Source: Mixophyes australis (lineage: Eukaryota > Chordata > Amphibia > Anura > Limnodynastidae). From it: 64,000 nt of DNA. The notes under the pieces are model-generated. The model made no database searches. It worked only from the letters and a program-made list of their open reading frames with translations, and was not told the DNA's origin. Location of the stretch: contig JAVHZZ010000003.1 in the NCBI GenBank assembly GCA_036250195.1, positions 20,331,504 to 20,395,503 on the forward strand, written 5' to 3'. The translations under genes and the position numbers were made by a program. Below are positions 23,301-35,404 of this stretch, piece by piece; positions within the stretch are counted from its first letter, which is position 1; each line of letters opens with the position of its first letter.

Positions 23301-23447
23301 AAAAAAACATGTATCAACCAATATACAGTATACAGAGCATTCTAGTGACCAATTTGCATTGCAAGAACCAAAACAGCCAACAGATCTCCAGCGACTACCA
23401 CAATGCAGACCCAAGAGATCTGGGAGCCACCACAGTGCTGACCCCAG

Positions 23448-23584
23448 GGGGTAAATGTATGAAAGTCCGGTTTTTTTCAACTCGCCGGAAATCGGCGAGT
23501 TGACAGCTAAAATTTAAAGCGGCGCTGGCTTGTAAAGGCAATTTCCGGCGAGTTGAAAAAAACGGACTTTCATACATTTACCCC
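23448..23584. mobile_element. Harbinger-like palindromic MITE, 137 bp, with 3-bp duplication
   Basis: Left GGGGTAAATGTATGAAAGTC and right GACTTTCATACATTTACCCC are perfect inverted repeats. They extend through CAACTCGCCGGAAAT / ATTTCCGGCGAGTTG. CAG flanks both sides (23445-23447 and 23585-23587). A left end of the same type (GGGGGTAAATGTATCAA) starts the element at 51250. Confidence 0.88.
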
Positions 23585-26500
23585 CAGATCGCTGGTCGTT
23601 GCCACAGAATAACCTACAGACCTATGGTGGCTTCCACAATTCAGACATCAAATCACTGGCGGATACCATGGTGCAGAACCATAAAATATCTGGTGGCTAC
23701 CACAATATAAGTCTGTGGTGGCTACCACAATATAAGTCTGTGGTAGCTACCACAATGTCGACACCAAATCGATAGTGGCTAAAACAATACTGACCCCAAA
23801 TAGCTGGTGGCTTCCACATTTCAGACCCACTCAATGTTCCTCACCAGTTTGTGTACTTACCACTGCTCTGCCCTCTGGCCGAGGGTCTTCATTTCCCGAT
23901 CTGCAAGCAATGTGGAGGAAGCATTGGAGATTTTCTTAGCAACCAGGGTAAGGCAGCTCCTAACAATCTACTTGCTGAACAGCACCAGCACAATTTACCA
24001 AGACCCTATTAAATACCATAGAGTATCTCTATTTAAAAATGGTGTTTCCTATTTTATATCATTATTCTTTATTGTATATCTTATTGTATTAATTCCTGAA
24101 GCATGAAACAGGAATTCTGCCTGAAATCACTTACTGATTACTCAAAAACACACTGTTGCTGCCATTTGACAGGATATGATTAACTGATGTTCCTCTGCAA
24201 TATCTGTAGCAAAGGAAACAAGCTTTACTGCAATGATTGTTTTCATGGTTACAGATGCTGCTAAGGAAGGTTGGTAATTTATAATCTCTATGTCAGTGTG
24301 TTTTTCAGTTATCAATAGACAATTTCAGGTTTAAGTCCTACTTGAAGTATTAGGAATTATTTCAGTAATTTGTAGTACTTAGTATAATGATTTCAATTAG
24401 GCAAACATTATTTTTGAGTGGAATTACCCTATAAGAGCCTTCAGTATTTCCCCTACTAATGAACCTGTCGTATGTATAAAGAGAAGGGAGCAGATGCGGT
24501 TGTGTGCATCCTCATTTTCAGTGATTAGTGTTCATTTACAGTAGTCTCTCTGAATGGGGCTCATAGAACGGAGGCAATTGCTGGCCATCCCTTTGTATCA
24601 TGAATGCAAGGCTGCAATGTTCTAATGTAGTGTTGGGGTCATGTGCGGGAGGAGAGGACCCTCAAGGCACCACTCATTTCATTTTAACTCTTTGTACTTA
24701 CTAAATGCAAAACTAAAATGATTAATTTTGGATTTCTTATTTAGTCAATAGAAAATCTAAAGCTTATTCCAAAGTTGGTGCAGATTTTACTCCCAGAGAC
24801 TGCCTCGGGCTCTATCTAGTATACCTGGCCTCTGGCTTCAAAGGGGTAGATGTAGGATACCATATTGTCCACCCAGATGCTTCTTTTTCAGAACTAATTG
24901 ATTTCAAAAAGGCAATTCACAGGCTCAACTGAGAAATCATACAAGCCGGTACTTGTCATCCAAAGGACACAACAGGGAATGGTGGTAAAAATGCAAAGCC
25001 TGACATCGCCGTGGAGTACCCACTATGGATGACACTTAGAGGTAACCTTGGGACCACAATTCTGGCCATCTGGGTTTCCTAAATTGATAGGCCAGGTAAG
25101 GGACTATCTTAGCACCAAGTCATCAGCCAACGTCTTCAGTCGTGGTCAAACAGAAACTTTATTGTGAGGATTCATAGCACACCACAGTAACACATGTGAA
25201 CAGCAAACCAGCGTTATGCATAAAGATCAGGGTATATTAGCATCTTCATTGGAGACTTCCATCCCCCTCTTCCGTCCTCCAGCAGCAGATGCCAGCCAAG
25301 ACTAGACTGAATTTTAGCCCATAAATAGCCTTAAGTTCCTATGAGGAATGGGTGCGAATCCCTCTTGTCTCCCACTAGGATAACCCTTTCCTTGGGTGTG
25401 GCAGTTTCTCAACCTGCCCCAATACTCCTCACATTCTCTCTTACACTCGTCGCACATGTGAGTATTTTTTCTGTCTATAGTGAACATAGGGGAATTACAG
25501 TTATAGTCATAACTGCAATGTAAATATCATGTATCAAATGTAGCCATTTATAACGTAAATATAAATGACTTCAGAGCAGAGCCCTGCTCTCAAATGGGCT
25601 GTGTTTATTCTGTGCTCTGCACACTCCTGTGTTACCAGATAACATGATCATCTTTAGGGAAGTGAACAGCTTGAAAGACCACATGGGGTGAACTATATCC
25701 TGGTATAGTGAGTGGTCTTACACAAGGATGATGGCCTGCTGTATCTTATATTGAGAAATATAATTCAGTTTCTAAAATGCAACTTGCAATCAATATAATT
25801 TGTGACCAACCCCATATTCATAAATAGCAGCCCCTATGCCAAATATAGCTGTCTATCAGGCAGAGAAGTTGAGGAAATGAGTATAATCTCAACTAATACA
25901 CTGGATCTCAGCCTGTTTGGTATCAATAAATTGGTAAATTTGTAGTGGATTTATTAATAATAAGATTGGGTCATTGTCGCACTCCCCGGGAAAGTTATGT
26001 TACATTTTAGAATTGGATATTAAATTGGGGAACATGCAAATTGTGGTTGTAAATGGTGTCATAGACCACAACCCCTGGAGGTGGGGTAAGGTCTTTAAAA
26101 AGCTGATATCAGTTTCAAGAAATTGTCAGTCTTTTGGGAAATTAATCATCACTGATAAGCTGTCCATCTTCTAAGCCAATTTACCTTGTAATTGCTTTTA
26201 TAACCTGTAAGCAGTGTACATTTTTGTATACTAAATCTAAAAGTTAATAAGTGATGTCCTTATTGCTCTAAATTAATTCACTGCCTGTTTAGAAGGGAGA
26301 GATTGCTTGGCTGTGTTAACCCTTTAGATACTAGTGTGTGAAGTGTTAACTATTTTGGCTACCAGAGCACCGAGGGTGCGCAGTTGGGTAATGAAGTCAT
26401 AGGTTTGCTACGGGCCTTATACGAAGCTGGTGGCAGTTGCAGAGAGGAAGGAAGCGGGTGTCTGTGTTGGGAAAGGGACCAGTAAATCTGTAGCCTAAGA

Positions 26501-27640
26501 GAGAGATGAGTGTGAGATTTAGGCTGGAATCCTGTGTTCCCTTACAGTAAGCTTCCAAGTCACGAGTGCGCAGAGGGCAGTTTGTGACTGGCAAAGGTAG
26601 TTTGGAGAGGTTTCCTGACAAAACAGAGGTGATATATTGTGTGACTGTGTGAATATAGGACAATATCATATCAGGAAGTGGCTAGAAGCGGCTATCCATG
26701 ACACTGTCGATTTCTGTTGAGAGGAAATTGACGTTGCTGAATTTGCAGGTCCAAAACTAGGTTTCCACAAAGGAAACCCTCACTTTTTTTCCAGGTGAGT
26801 TGGGAAATCAGCTGATAATATAAGACAAGGTTTTTTTTGGCGAGAGAAAGCAAAAAAAACTCCCCCAAAGCGCATTCTATGAAATCAACTTTATTGGGCC
26901 ACATAACCGTATTGTGGCACATAATACTTTCCTACACCTATAAAACTTTTGGAGACGTGTTATCTCAGGGTCACTTATTCATCTCACTTTTCTTAGTAGA
27001 ACTAGTTTCTTTCTCTTCTTTGAAATATTTCAAGACCTATTGTCTGAAAGTCAATAACTTGGAGTCAATTTTGCTTAGCGACGGTCACTCAATGTCAGAC
27101 CCGATTTACGCCCCAGATATTGTTGAAAGTTTTTCAGTAAAGTTAACTACATTCAAGAATGTAGGTCGTGAGTTTATTTATTGTTACTCTGTATGATTTT
27201 GCTTATTATTACTGAAGTCTGTCCTCCTTCAATATTACAGTCGTTGTCTCCTGTTTAGTTTAATACCAATGAAAAGTAACAATGGAAATACACTTTCCAT
27301 GATATGTCTCTGTTGTGCATTGAATCTTTCATTTATAGCCCATATATAACTTGTGGCATTATCCTCCCCTCATCTGCAGATGAAATAAAATAGAGACTGT
27401 TTAGACCTCCTCCTCAATGTCTTGTCTGTGTCTGGAACACAATACCCTGTGGGCATTTCAAAGAACGGCGGGATCCAGCGCAGGAACCTTCATCGCTGAG
27501 CGACACTGCAATGACTCTTAATCAATTCAATGCCTATTAAAGCATTGCTTTCATTTCTCTTTCTAATTTCCATCTTCCAAATAAGAAATATAGATGCAAG
27601 AGGGGAAGGAGAGATGTTATTGTGGGCAGCACTTAGAAAA
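23585..27640. other. Long spacer with a small tandem repeat and LTR-like stretches
   Basis: At 23585-23830 TGGTGGCTACCACAATATAAG-type units recur several times. At about 24790-25460 the composition, with a minus-strand CAATAAAG signal near 25160 and short CA/TG motifs, is reminiscent of a long terminal repeat, but no paired ends were found. The remainder to 27.6 kb is AT-rich. Open frames such as 26837-27196 show no recognisable domain. Confidence 0.45.
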
Positions 27641-27649
27641 AAGTATAAC

Positions 27650-28762
27650 GCTTTATCTCTACATACCAATCCTTCTGAAAATCAAAAAAAACACACAAAA
27701 AGTTAATAAAAAAGAATTGGATCTTAATAATTTAGTAATGGCAACAAGTAATCACCACTGAAATTGGATTGAAAATATGCCAAATGGACAGTTCAGGAGA
27801 CTTAAAAGGAACTGTACAGATCCAGAAAATGTTATAAAACAGGGAGAAGATCTTAAAAATAAATTTTTAGAACGAAATAGAAAAATATCATTAGCCTTTA
27901 ATAAGGTAAAACAGGTTGACAGGAAAGATCTTTTGCAATATAACAAGAAGGAAACACAATCTGCCTCAGAAATTGGGTTTATAACACAATTTAACAGTAA
28001 TACAAAAGCTTTTGAAGATATTATGAAGAACCATTGGCATATTTTAAGCTTGGATGAAGAAATCAATAAATTTCTAATCAAAATAACGAAAATAATTTAC
28101 AAAAAAATCTCAAAAATAGGGTTTCATTTCTGTTTAAACTGTAAAGGATGTATCAATAGTACAACATCTGAAACAAAGCCAATTAATCAATTTAAATCCA
28201 ATTCAAATGGGAAGGAGTTCAGGATTAAGGATGCTCTCAACTGTAACACAGAAGGAGTAATATATCTGTTAGAGTGTGGCTGTGGACTTCAATATGTAGG
28301 TAGGACTAAATGGAAATTGAAAACCAGAATTGCAGAACATATACTCAATATTCAAAAAGGAGTAAACCACTCATAGGGCTAGATTTACTAAGCTGCGGGT
28401 TTGAAAAAGTGGGGATGTTGCCTATAGCAGCCAATCAGATTCTAGCTATCATTTTGTAGAAGGTACTAAATAAATGAAAGCTAGAATCTGATTGGTTGCT
28501 ATAGGCAACATCCCCACTTTTTCAAACCCGCAGCTTAGTAAATCTAGCCCATAGTGTCTCCAACCATTTTCGGAATGTTCACAATTGTGACCCTAAGGGT
28601 TTGAAATTTATTGGAATTGAACAGATAAGGAGATCTTGGAGAGGAGGAGACTATATGGAAAACAATTCACGGATGGAAGCAAGATGGATCTACTTCCTAA
28701 AATCCCTAGAACCACATGGACCTAATATAGATTTTGACCTGGGGTCCTGTCTTACTATATAA
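27650..28762 (+). pseudogene. Penelope-like element 3' part: connector and GIY-YIG endonuclease, split by a MITE
   Basis: The 199-codon open stretch from 27777 begins with MPNGQFRRLKRNCTDPENVI, the conserved linker after the reverse transcriptase in Penelope-like elements. It has a Cys-rich segment (Cys119, Cys122, Cys125) and then the GIY-YIG core: VIY at 161-163, QYVGRT at 172-177, with Arg184 and Glu187 as the expected catalytic pair. At 28376 a 175-bp MITE interrupts the domain. Coding continues from 28553 (SVSNHFRNVHNCDPKGLKF, and RMEARWIYFLKSLEPHG near the end) to a stop at 28760. Across the insertion the reading frame is offset by one base. The reverse transcriptase is absent, so this is a 5'-truncated insertion. 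Confidence 0.9.
28376..28550. mobile_element. Harbinger-like MITE, 175 bp, inside the Penelope-like element
   Basis: The inverted repeats of about 72 bp (left GGGCTAGATTTACTAAGCTG, right CAGCTTAGTAAATCTAGCCC) differ at about one position. They are separated by a short loop, so the element is almost a perfect hairpin. ATA lies on each side (28373-28375 and 28551-28553). The close match of the arms indicates a fairly recent insertion. Confidence 0.92.
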
Positions 28763-29068
28763 CTACTTAGATGGGTTATAATGTATTTATGGAAGATCCA
28801 AACATACCATAAATATCTTTCCAAATGACGTTCAGTAAAGTAAAGTATGTAAAGTATACATGTGTATATTGGCACACAAATACACAAATATGCACACTGA
28901 TAGACATAAACTCATTTTAAATTGGAGATTTTTATTGTGGTTTTAATACAAGCTATTATGTTAACCAATTAATTAACTTGTTTTTTTAACTATAAGCAAT
29001 GTGCTTTAATAAAATATTTAAAGGTATATTTTAACCAATCAATGGAGGAGAGAGTGTATATAAGAACA
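28763..29068. other. AT-rich spacer, possibly Penelope-like 3' UTR
   Basis: Contains TTTAATAAAATATTTAAAGG and many ATA/TGTA motifs. It follows directly on the endonuclease stop and may be the element's untranslated end, but no terminal repeat is recognised. Confidence 0.4.
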
Positions 29069-29070
29069 TG

Positions 29071-29255
29071 GGGCCTGATTCATTAAGGATCTTAACTTAA
29101 GAAACTTCTTATTTAAGTCTCCTGGACAAAACCATGTTACAATACAAGGGGTGCAAATGAGTTTTCTGTTTTGCACATAAGTTAAATACTTCATTTCATG
29201 TAGCACACAAATACTTGATATCTTATTTGTACACTGAAATCTAAAGTTAATGAAT
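29071..29255 (+). mobile_element. Half of a GGGCCTGATTCATTAAGG MITE
   Basis: GGGCCTGATTCATTAAGGAT and CTTAACTTAAGAAACTTC, ACCATGTTACAATACAAG, GGGTGCAAATGAG, TTTTGCACATAAGTTAAAT and TACTTGATATCTTATTTG match the left arm of the full element at 35405-35737. The right arm is missing. Confidence 0.85.
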
Positions 29256-29786
29256 ATCTACATACTATCTCAGCGCCCTCTTTCCTACTGCAAAATTTAA
29301 TAATTGTTGTATTTTGGTAATAATTAATACACAAATACGTGACTATTGAGATTTTCCTTACTGTTAAACAGTTGAATTAGGAGGGGGATCACAGGGACGA
29401 TGTGGAGATAGATTCTTAGTTTTTATATGTAATTTAGTGCTTAGTACTAAGTGGGATTATATCCAACATAAGCAACAACTGCTCAATATAAGTGTCAATC
29501 ACTACTTATGAGTCGTCAGAAGACAGCTTCTATCTTCTCAGTGGTGGGCACCATGGTGTGGATTATATTAATATTTTAACAAAGTAAAAACTGATGTGCA
29601 AAGAAGCAGAAACACATCTAATGCTTTTTTACAAGCAAAAAAATGTTTTCATTGCTTTTTCATACAGATTTGTTACCTTTTTATGCAGTTTCACCAAAAT
29701 CTGTTTCCTCAAAAAATGTGGCAAACTGAGGGGCTCATGTAGAGAGGGAAGCAGTGGTGGAAGTGGGGGGTATACGTGGATATGTC
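29256..29786. other. AT-rich spacer
   Basis: No features recognised. Confidence 0.5.
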
Positions 29787-29790
29787 ATAT

Positions 29791-31210
29791 TGTGGTGGTC
29801 GAGTACTGATGGGAATCCTTCCCTTACCTTGTCCTCCAGTTACGAGTCAGGTTCTTTTCTGTTTGGATATCCGGTGGTCAGGAGATAAATACTTCAATGA
29901 AAGGGACAAGGATTGGTCAATAACTTGGGTTTATTGAGAATGCGGTAAGGATAGTTTTGGTAAGCCACCGCGCCACTGACCCCTTCAGCTCAATAGTAAT
30001 GACAAAATAATGCGTCTGATCAGCATAGAGCACTACAGCATTTAACATATGACATACACCTGGTGAGTATAAGGCACAATAGCGATAACATCTTCAATAC
30101 ACATTGTCTAATAAGGCACACTGGTAATCACAGTTACTATTTTCACGTTAACAATATCTGACTGGTGATGATGCAATAACCATCAATAATAACCCATCAA
30201 GACTCTTACGGTCACTACCGCGCCCACTAGAGGGCTACTTCTTATTCAGGTGTTTGGGGGTACCGTGCTATTCCCTATGGGTCAGGCGCCCCACTTTTAG
30301 CATCTACTGCTGAGTTAACTTGAATTGCAGCGGTACCACTAACACTGAATGTCACACCTTCAATATTAATAAATCAATTCTTAGGTAAATCACATAACAT
30401 TAACATCATCTAAAACATTTGGTGCATCAATATTATCCCCGGTAACGTTACCATATTTTCCACTCAGTCCTGGGCTCACCTGTGCACAGGAATTTGGGTA
30501 GTGTTCCAATGTCCTACAGAGGTTTCCATCAAGGGTTAAGTATTATAGTAGAAAGCAGGGCTGTTGCTCATTTCAGCCACAAGATGGCGCTGTTTTCTCA
30601 ACAGTCAATGAATCTCTATCAGCACATGTGCTCTGCAGCAGGGTATAATGTCCAGATATCAGCACAAAAACAGGATATAGCTGAAACGACCGTCTTAATT
30701 GTTCCCTGCAGCCTGTGTAAGGGTATGATCTGGGGGAAAAGCTCTCACAATCCTTCCTTGTACAAAAATGCAATGTCAGTTTTGGATAGATTCTCTCATC
30801 ACTCTTCCCTCTGACACTGGGGTGTGTGCAGTACACTGCAGGCTAGGGTTTTACCTGGAGACGGTTCTGCAGTTAGTGGAGACTGTCTTTGGCGCCCCGC
30901 TGCGTGTCCCCAGCTGTTCTCCGTCCGCTTTGCTGGCAACGTCACAGTTCTGGCAGCAGCTTATATTCTCTCTGCTCGGCTGCACATCCTCCCCCTTGAT
31001 CCTTCTACCATGCTGCTCTCTCTCTCTCTCTCCTCCTTCCTGCACATCCTCTTCCTGTCACTCCCCCAGCCAATCAGGGCCTTCATCCTCCTCCTGTCAA
31101 TCACTCCTGGGCACAAGTTTTCAGGAGCACAATTAACCCCTTGTAGCCCTGCATTTTAAAAGCATTTATGCACTCCTCTGTGCTGTTCAACAGGGCTTTG
31201 GGGTACCACA
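29791..31210 (-). mobile_element. Solo LTR, 1420 bp, with 4-bp target duplication
   Basis: Bounded by TGTGGTGGTCGAGTAC at the left and GTACCCCAAAG-complementary GGGTACCACA at the right, so both strands read TG...CA with about 7 bp of inverted terminus. ATAT lies on each side (29787-29790 and 31211-31214). On the minus strand a TATAAGC box sits near 30959-30965, downstream of a G/A-rich promoter-like tract, and a CAATAA polyadenylation-type signal sits at 29931-29936. No internal gag/pol lies next to it, so it is a recombination product of a lost retrotransposon. A 4-bp duplication suits Gypsy-type or retrovirus-like elements; the class is not resolved. Confidence 0.8.
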
Positions 31211-31214
31211 ATAT

Positions 31215-32125
31215 CACCACTTCTCCTACAGCCTTCATTGTAAAACTATTAAATTCCATTTACATTCGTTTACCATAGCACCGCTTCTAAATTTCAATTT
31301 CGGCCACTGGATGGAAGTACAAGATTTTTCTCGGTGAGGTCGGCAATTCTGTACTGCACATGTGAACCAAAAATACATCAGTGTGTAGAATTATCGTTGA
31401 CTTGCGTTCCCTTATGTTTGGAGCGAGTGTAGGCTGAATACAGTAAGAGTGTGTTCAGGTAAGTGCGGATGATTTAGGCTTGGACTCATTCCCAGATATA
31501 GCTTTTAGGAGGGGTACCTATTGCGGGTGCTGGAGGTGTTGTACCTACTGCGGGTGCTGGAAGTGTGGTGGAACATAATATGTTGATGATGACCATCAGC
31601 AGCACTATGTAGCTGCTTCTGATTGGCTGATTGCAAATTGACCCCTCAATCTTAAGGGCCGATTTAATTAGTGGCGAGGTTCCGTAGTAGCAACTTGGCG
31701 TTGATGGAAACCGTTTGCGGTCTATACAATAGGATGCGTTTTGCCCCTTCCATGCAGACATTGGGTAGGTAAAGGGTATTTTCAGGCATGTTTCAATGCA
31801 TGGAAGAAATACTTTCAAAAACACAAGACTGGATCCAATTGGGATTATTCGACTCTTCCCATCATGCGCATTCTCACCTGGACCCACAATACCGCAGGAG
31901 TAGGTGCAGATTGGTTTTATGGAAGCAGTTCCACATCCCAGAATGTGGCTGTGTGCCTAGATATTTTCAAGTGGGACAATTAGGAGCAAGGTTAAATAAT
32001 TTGTGTACCCATATATTCTACTGCTGGTTACAGCCATTTACAAAACTTACGCCAACTGTGCAGTGCAAATGTGTTACTTTCATCTTCTGATATTTGCGTC
32101 ATTGTGCCTGATTTTATGGGCCTGC
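31215..32125. other. Spacer without recognised features
   Basis: Contains GCGGGTGCTGGAGGTGTTGT duplicated imperfectly at about 31525-31565. Open frame minus 31486-31887 has no domain. Confidence 0.5.
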
Positions 32126-32126
32126 A

Positions 32127-33358
32127 CACTATCCATGGCCAGCCCAACCAAGTATTTGGCCACACTTGTTAATTATTGAATTGAGGTGTTTCAATCAGAC
32201 CTGTTGCCAGAGGTGTATAAAATCAAGCACCTACCCATGCAGTCTCCATTTACAAATATTTGTGATACAAAATGGGTCATTCTGAAGAGTTCAGTCACTT
32301 CAAGCGTGGTACTGTGATAAGATGCCACCTTTCCAATAAGAAAATTTGTTAAATTTCATCCCTGCTGGGTATTCCACGGTCAACTTTAAGTAATATTATT
32401 AGAAAGTGGAACAACAGCAACTCAGCCACAAAGCAGAAGACCACGTAAAATCACAGAGCCGGGTCAACAACTGCTAAGGTGCATGGAGCGTAAAAGTCAC
32501 CAACGCTCTGCTCATTCCATAGCTGAAGAGTTCTGAACTCACACTGGCATTAATGTAAGGACAAAAACTGTGCGGCGGGAGCTTAATGGAATGGGTTTCC
32601 ATGGCCGAGCAGCTGCATGCAAGCCTTACATCACCAAGACCAATGCCAATCATTGGATGGAGTGGTGTAAAGCACACCGACACTGGACTGTGGAGCAGTG
32701 GAAACGTGTTCTGTGGAGTGATGAATCACGCTTCTCTGGCAGTCAGATGGATGAATATGGATTTGGCGGATGCTGGGAGAACATTACCTGCCTGATTGCA
32801 TTATGCCAACTGTGAAGTTTGGTGGAGGAGGGATAATGGTATGGGGCTGTTTTTCTGGGTTTTTGCCAGGCCCCTTATCTCCAATGAAGGGCAATGCTTC
32901 AGCATATCAAGTCATTTTGGACAATGCTATGCTTCCAACTTTGTGGAAACAGTTTGGGGAAGGCCCTTTTCTATTCCAACATGACTGTGCCCCAGTGCAC
33001 GAAGCAAGGACTACAAAGACATAGTTTGATGAGTTTGGTGGGGAACAACTTGAATGGCCCACACAGAGCCCTGACCTCAATCCCATCAAACACCTATGGG
33101 ATGAACTGGAACGGAGATTGCGAGCCAGACCTTCTCGTCCAGCATCAGTGTCTGAGCTCATAAATGCGCTACAGAATGAAATTGCCACAGAAACACTCCA
33201 ACATCTTGTGGAAAGCCTTCCACGAAGAGTGGAAGCTGTTATCACTGCAAAAAGGGGGACCAGCGTCATATTAACGTATATGTATTTGAATACAATGCCA
33301 TTACTATCCCTGTTGGTGTAATGGTCAAGCGTCCAATACTTTTGTCCATATAGTATGT
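32127..33358 (+). pseudogene. Tc1-like transposon with decayed transposase
   Basis: The right end CAATACTTTTGTCCATATAG is a typical Tc1 terminus. The left end (about 32127-32170, CTATCCATGG ... AAGTATTTGGCCACACTTG) is a degenerate inverse of it. Translated pieces in three frames give an N-terminal FSHFKRGTVI segment, RRELNGMGFHGRAAACKP, HWTVEQWKRVLWSDESRF with the first catalytic Asp, a [14 protein letters not shown] glycine-rich box, [12 protein letters not shown] with the second Asp, and PDLNPIKHLWDELERRL. In the last motif the usual catalytic Glu is Lys. Frameshifts near 32770 and 33024 and an early stop also disable it. Confidence 0.93.
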
Positions 33359-34200
33359 GTATCTATGAGTCACTGGCTAGCAACTTTTATTCCAGTGGCC
33401 CACTGTGCCCTACCCCCAGGTACTGATTGGCCAAGCTATGGAGGGGGCGTGTCTAGGCGGCGGTGGATAGATGCCAATCCTTTTCTTGTTGGCTATGGAT
33501 CTCCTCCCATAGTTGACAGGCTCCTATCTAATCAATTAGCAAAAACATGGACTTTATACAGAACAAAGCTAAGTCAGATATGAAGATTGGGCTTACAGCG
33601 GTAACTACCCCACAAATAGGTAACTCCTAGAGCGTTAGGAAATTCTAAAGGGGACATTCCAGACAGTGTTTTAAGACTGTAAGGATCTTTATTGAGGTAT
33701 AAAAGGCAAATATTTTATTTTAAGCACTCTAAAATTGTAGAAAAGGATATGGTTGGTGTTTCTAAAAATAGAAATTGTTCCAAAACAATAGACCTAGGGT
33801 ACGGTTGTCAAAACCGTTGTTTATTGTATTGGCTGATTTGTTTTTAAAGCTCATAGCTTATTTTAACCTTTTTTCTTTTATTAGTCAGTTGTTATTGGAG
33901 ATAGCACACAGTATGCTGTTCTCAGGTAAAGGTGTGTAGAGGCTACACCTGCAAGTTGCTCGAGGTAAAACAGGAAGTTTGTCTTCTGCCTCTATCTGTC
34001 TCGGCTGTTTCTCTCCATTTCTCCATCATTATAAGAAATAAACACATTACCATCCTTTTTCCCTTTCAATGTTTTCATGTTTCAAAATTTTCATCTCTCC
34101 CTTGGAATAATTTTTTTGTTTCTATTTTTAACGCCACTTAAATTAAAAGCTGACAAGATATGGACTGTGCAGAGGAAGAACACAGAGGTTTGTGAGTATG
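33359..34200. other. AT-rich spacer
   Basis: Nothing recognisable; small frames only. Confidence 0.5.
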
Positions 34201-34640
34201 AATGTTTTTTTAAAATTATTTTTAAATAAAATTTGGTGGTTCAAAAGAAGTGTCTGGTTCATATACATGTTGGATTGCGGCACTACAGGTCACAGCGGGC
34301 CCTGGTTGTCAGGGAATGCTGACACTTGTGGTTCCCCAAGTGCCAGCAAGCCCTGGCTGTCATGGGTATGCCGGTGAATGTAGTACTACCAGTACCAGCA
34401 TGCACAGCCCTTTTATTACCCCAAACCCACTGCTTAGGGGTCTGGGAAGGGTCCTAGTGATTTCAGCCCGGAGCTGGGTACCCCTTGGGGGGAAGGGGGG
34501 GTACCACACTTTTATTTTGCAGACCCCAACTCCCAGCTTGGGGCTGGTTTGTCATTATGTCCCCCTGTATTTGCTGCTACCAGCACTAGGCTGTCAGTAC
34601 AAGAGTTAATCTAATTTGGAGGGGATGGGGGGGGGGAGGC
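34201..34640 (+). mobile_element. Dispersed repeat family E, copy 1
   Basis: TTTTAAATAAAATTTGGTGG, GGCACTACAGGTCACAGC, GCTGACACTTGTGGTTCCCC, AAGTGCCAGC, TCATGGGTATGCCGGTG, ACCCACTGCTTAGGGGTCTG and CCAGCTTGGGGCTGG appear in the same order on the minus strand of 52200-51580. The CTACAAGTCCCAG-type phrases are a frequent feature of old frog DNA-transposon relics. Non-coding. Confidence 0.7.
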
Positions 34641-34789
34641 GTGCTGATTTTAATAAAAAAAAATATTTATTTAAACACTGTCTAGTGTTGCCAGGTCTGG
34701 CGGCTGTTATACCCCCAGACCCGATGCAACACTTAGACTAGACCCCCTAGCTGGAGCAGGAGATACAACAGAAATCCAGCGCACTGATA

Positions 34790-35010
34790 GCTGACTTGGG
34801 CCTCCCTGTACAGGAACGCCCTTACAGTACATTACCTACCTGAATCCACCCATTCCTCACCCCGTTCACTCCCCTTAAATCGTAGGCTGTATCAAGTCTT
34901 TTTTTCACTTCTAAACCAGCCGGTTCTGAGCATGCTCAGACTGATTTTGCGGAGGATAAGCTCAAAACAGCAGCGCACGTTCCTTATTGGCTCAGGCTCT
35001 GTATCCACAT
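34790..35010 (-). mobile_element. Dispersed repeat family A, copy 2
   Basis: GTACATTACCTACCTGAATC, TCGTAGGCTGTATCAAGTC and GAGCATGCTCAGACTGATTT line up with 61990-62145. The copy is diverged and truncated. Confidence 0.5.
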
Positions 35011-35404
35011 TTTGGGTAAATTCTAGTCTATGAATAGAGGTGGGTCAACAACTGTCAATTCATTCTTCTGGGGTAGCAGTAGGCACAGCTGAGGTCAAAT
35101 TCCGTTGGTGCAAATTTTCACAGCCAAATGCAGAATGAGATTAACATTCTGGGGAATAATAATTGAGAAAGTTTTGCTCATCTTTTGCCTTACAATCAGT
35201 GTACTCCTGGCCTCAGTACCTCATGTGTCACTGATGTTTCTAGTGTAAGAGTTAGTTTCATGATGAGATTTAAATGTTGTGGAATTGAGCAAAGGATTTT
35301 GCTGTAATAATTATAAAAGGAGAAATAATGAAATGCGTGGATGAATAGGAATGAAACTCAGACAAAGTTATGTTGCAGTTTAACTTTGGTCCTCAAAGAA
35401 CTAG

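Noticed and set aside
24790..25460. Possible LTR on the minus strand
   Set aside because: A CAATAAAG signal and LTR-like composition only; no TG/CA ends or target duplication were found.
32907..33269. Minus-strand open frame of 120 codons
   Set aside because: Antisense shadow of the Tc1 transposase.
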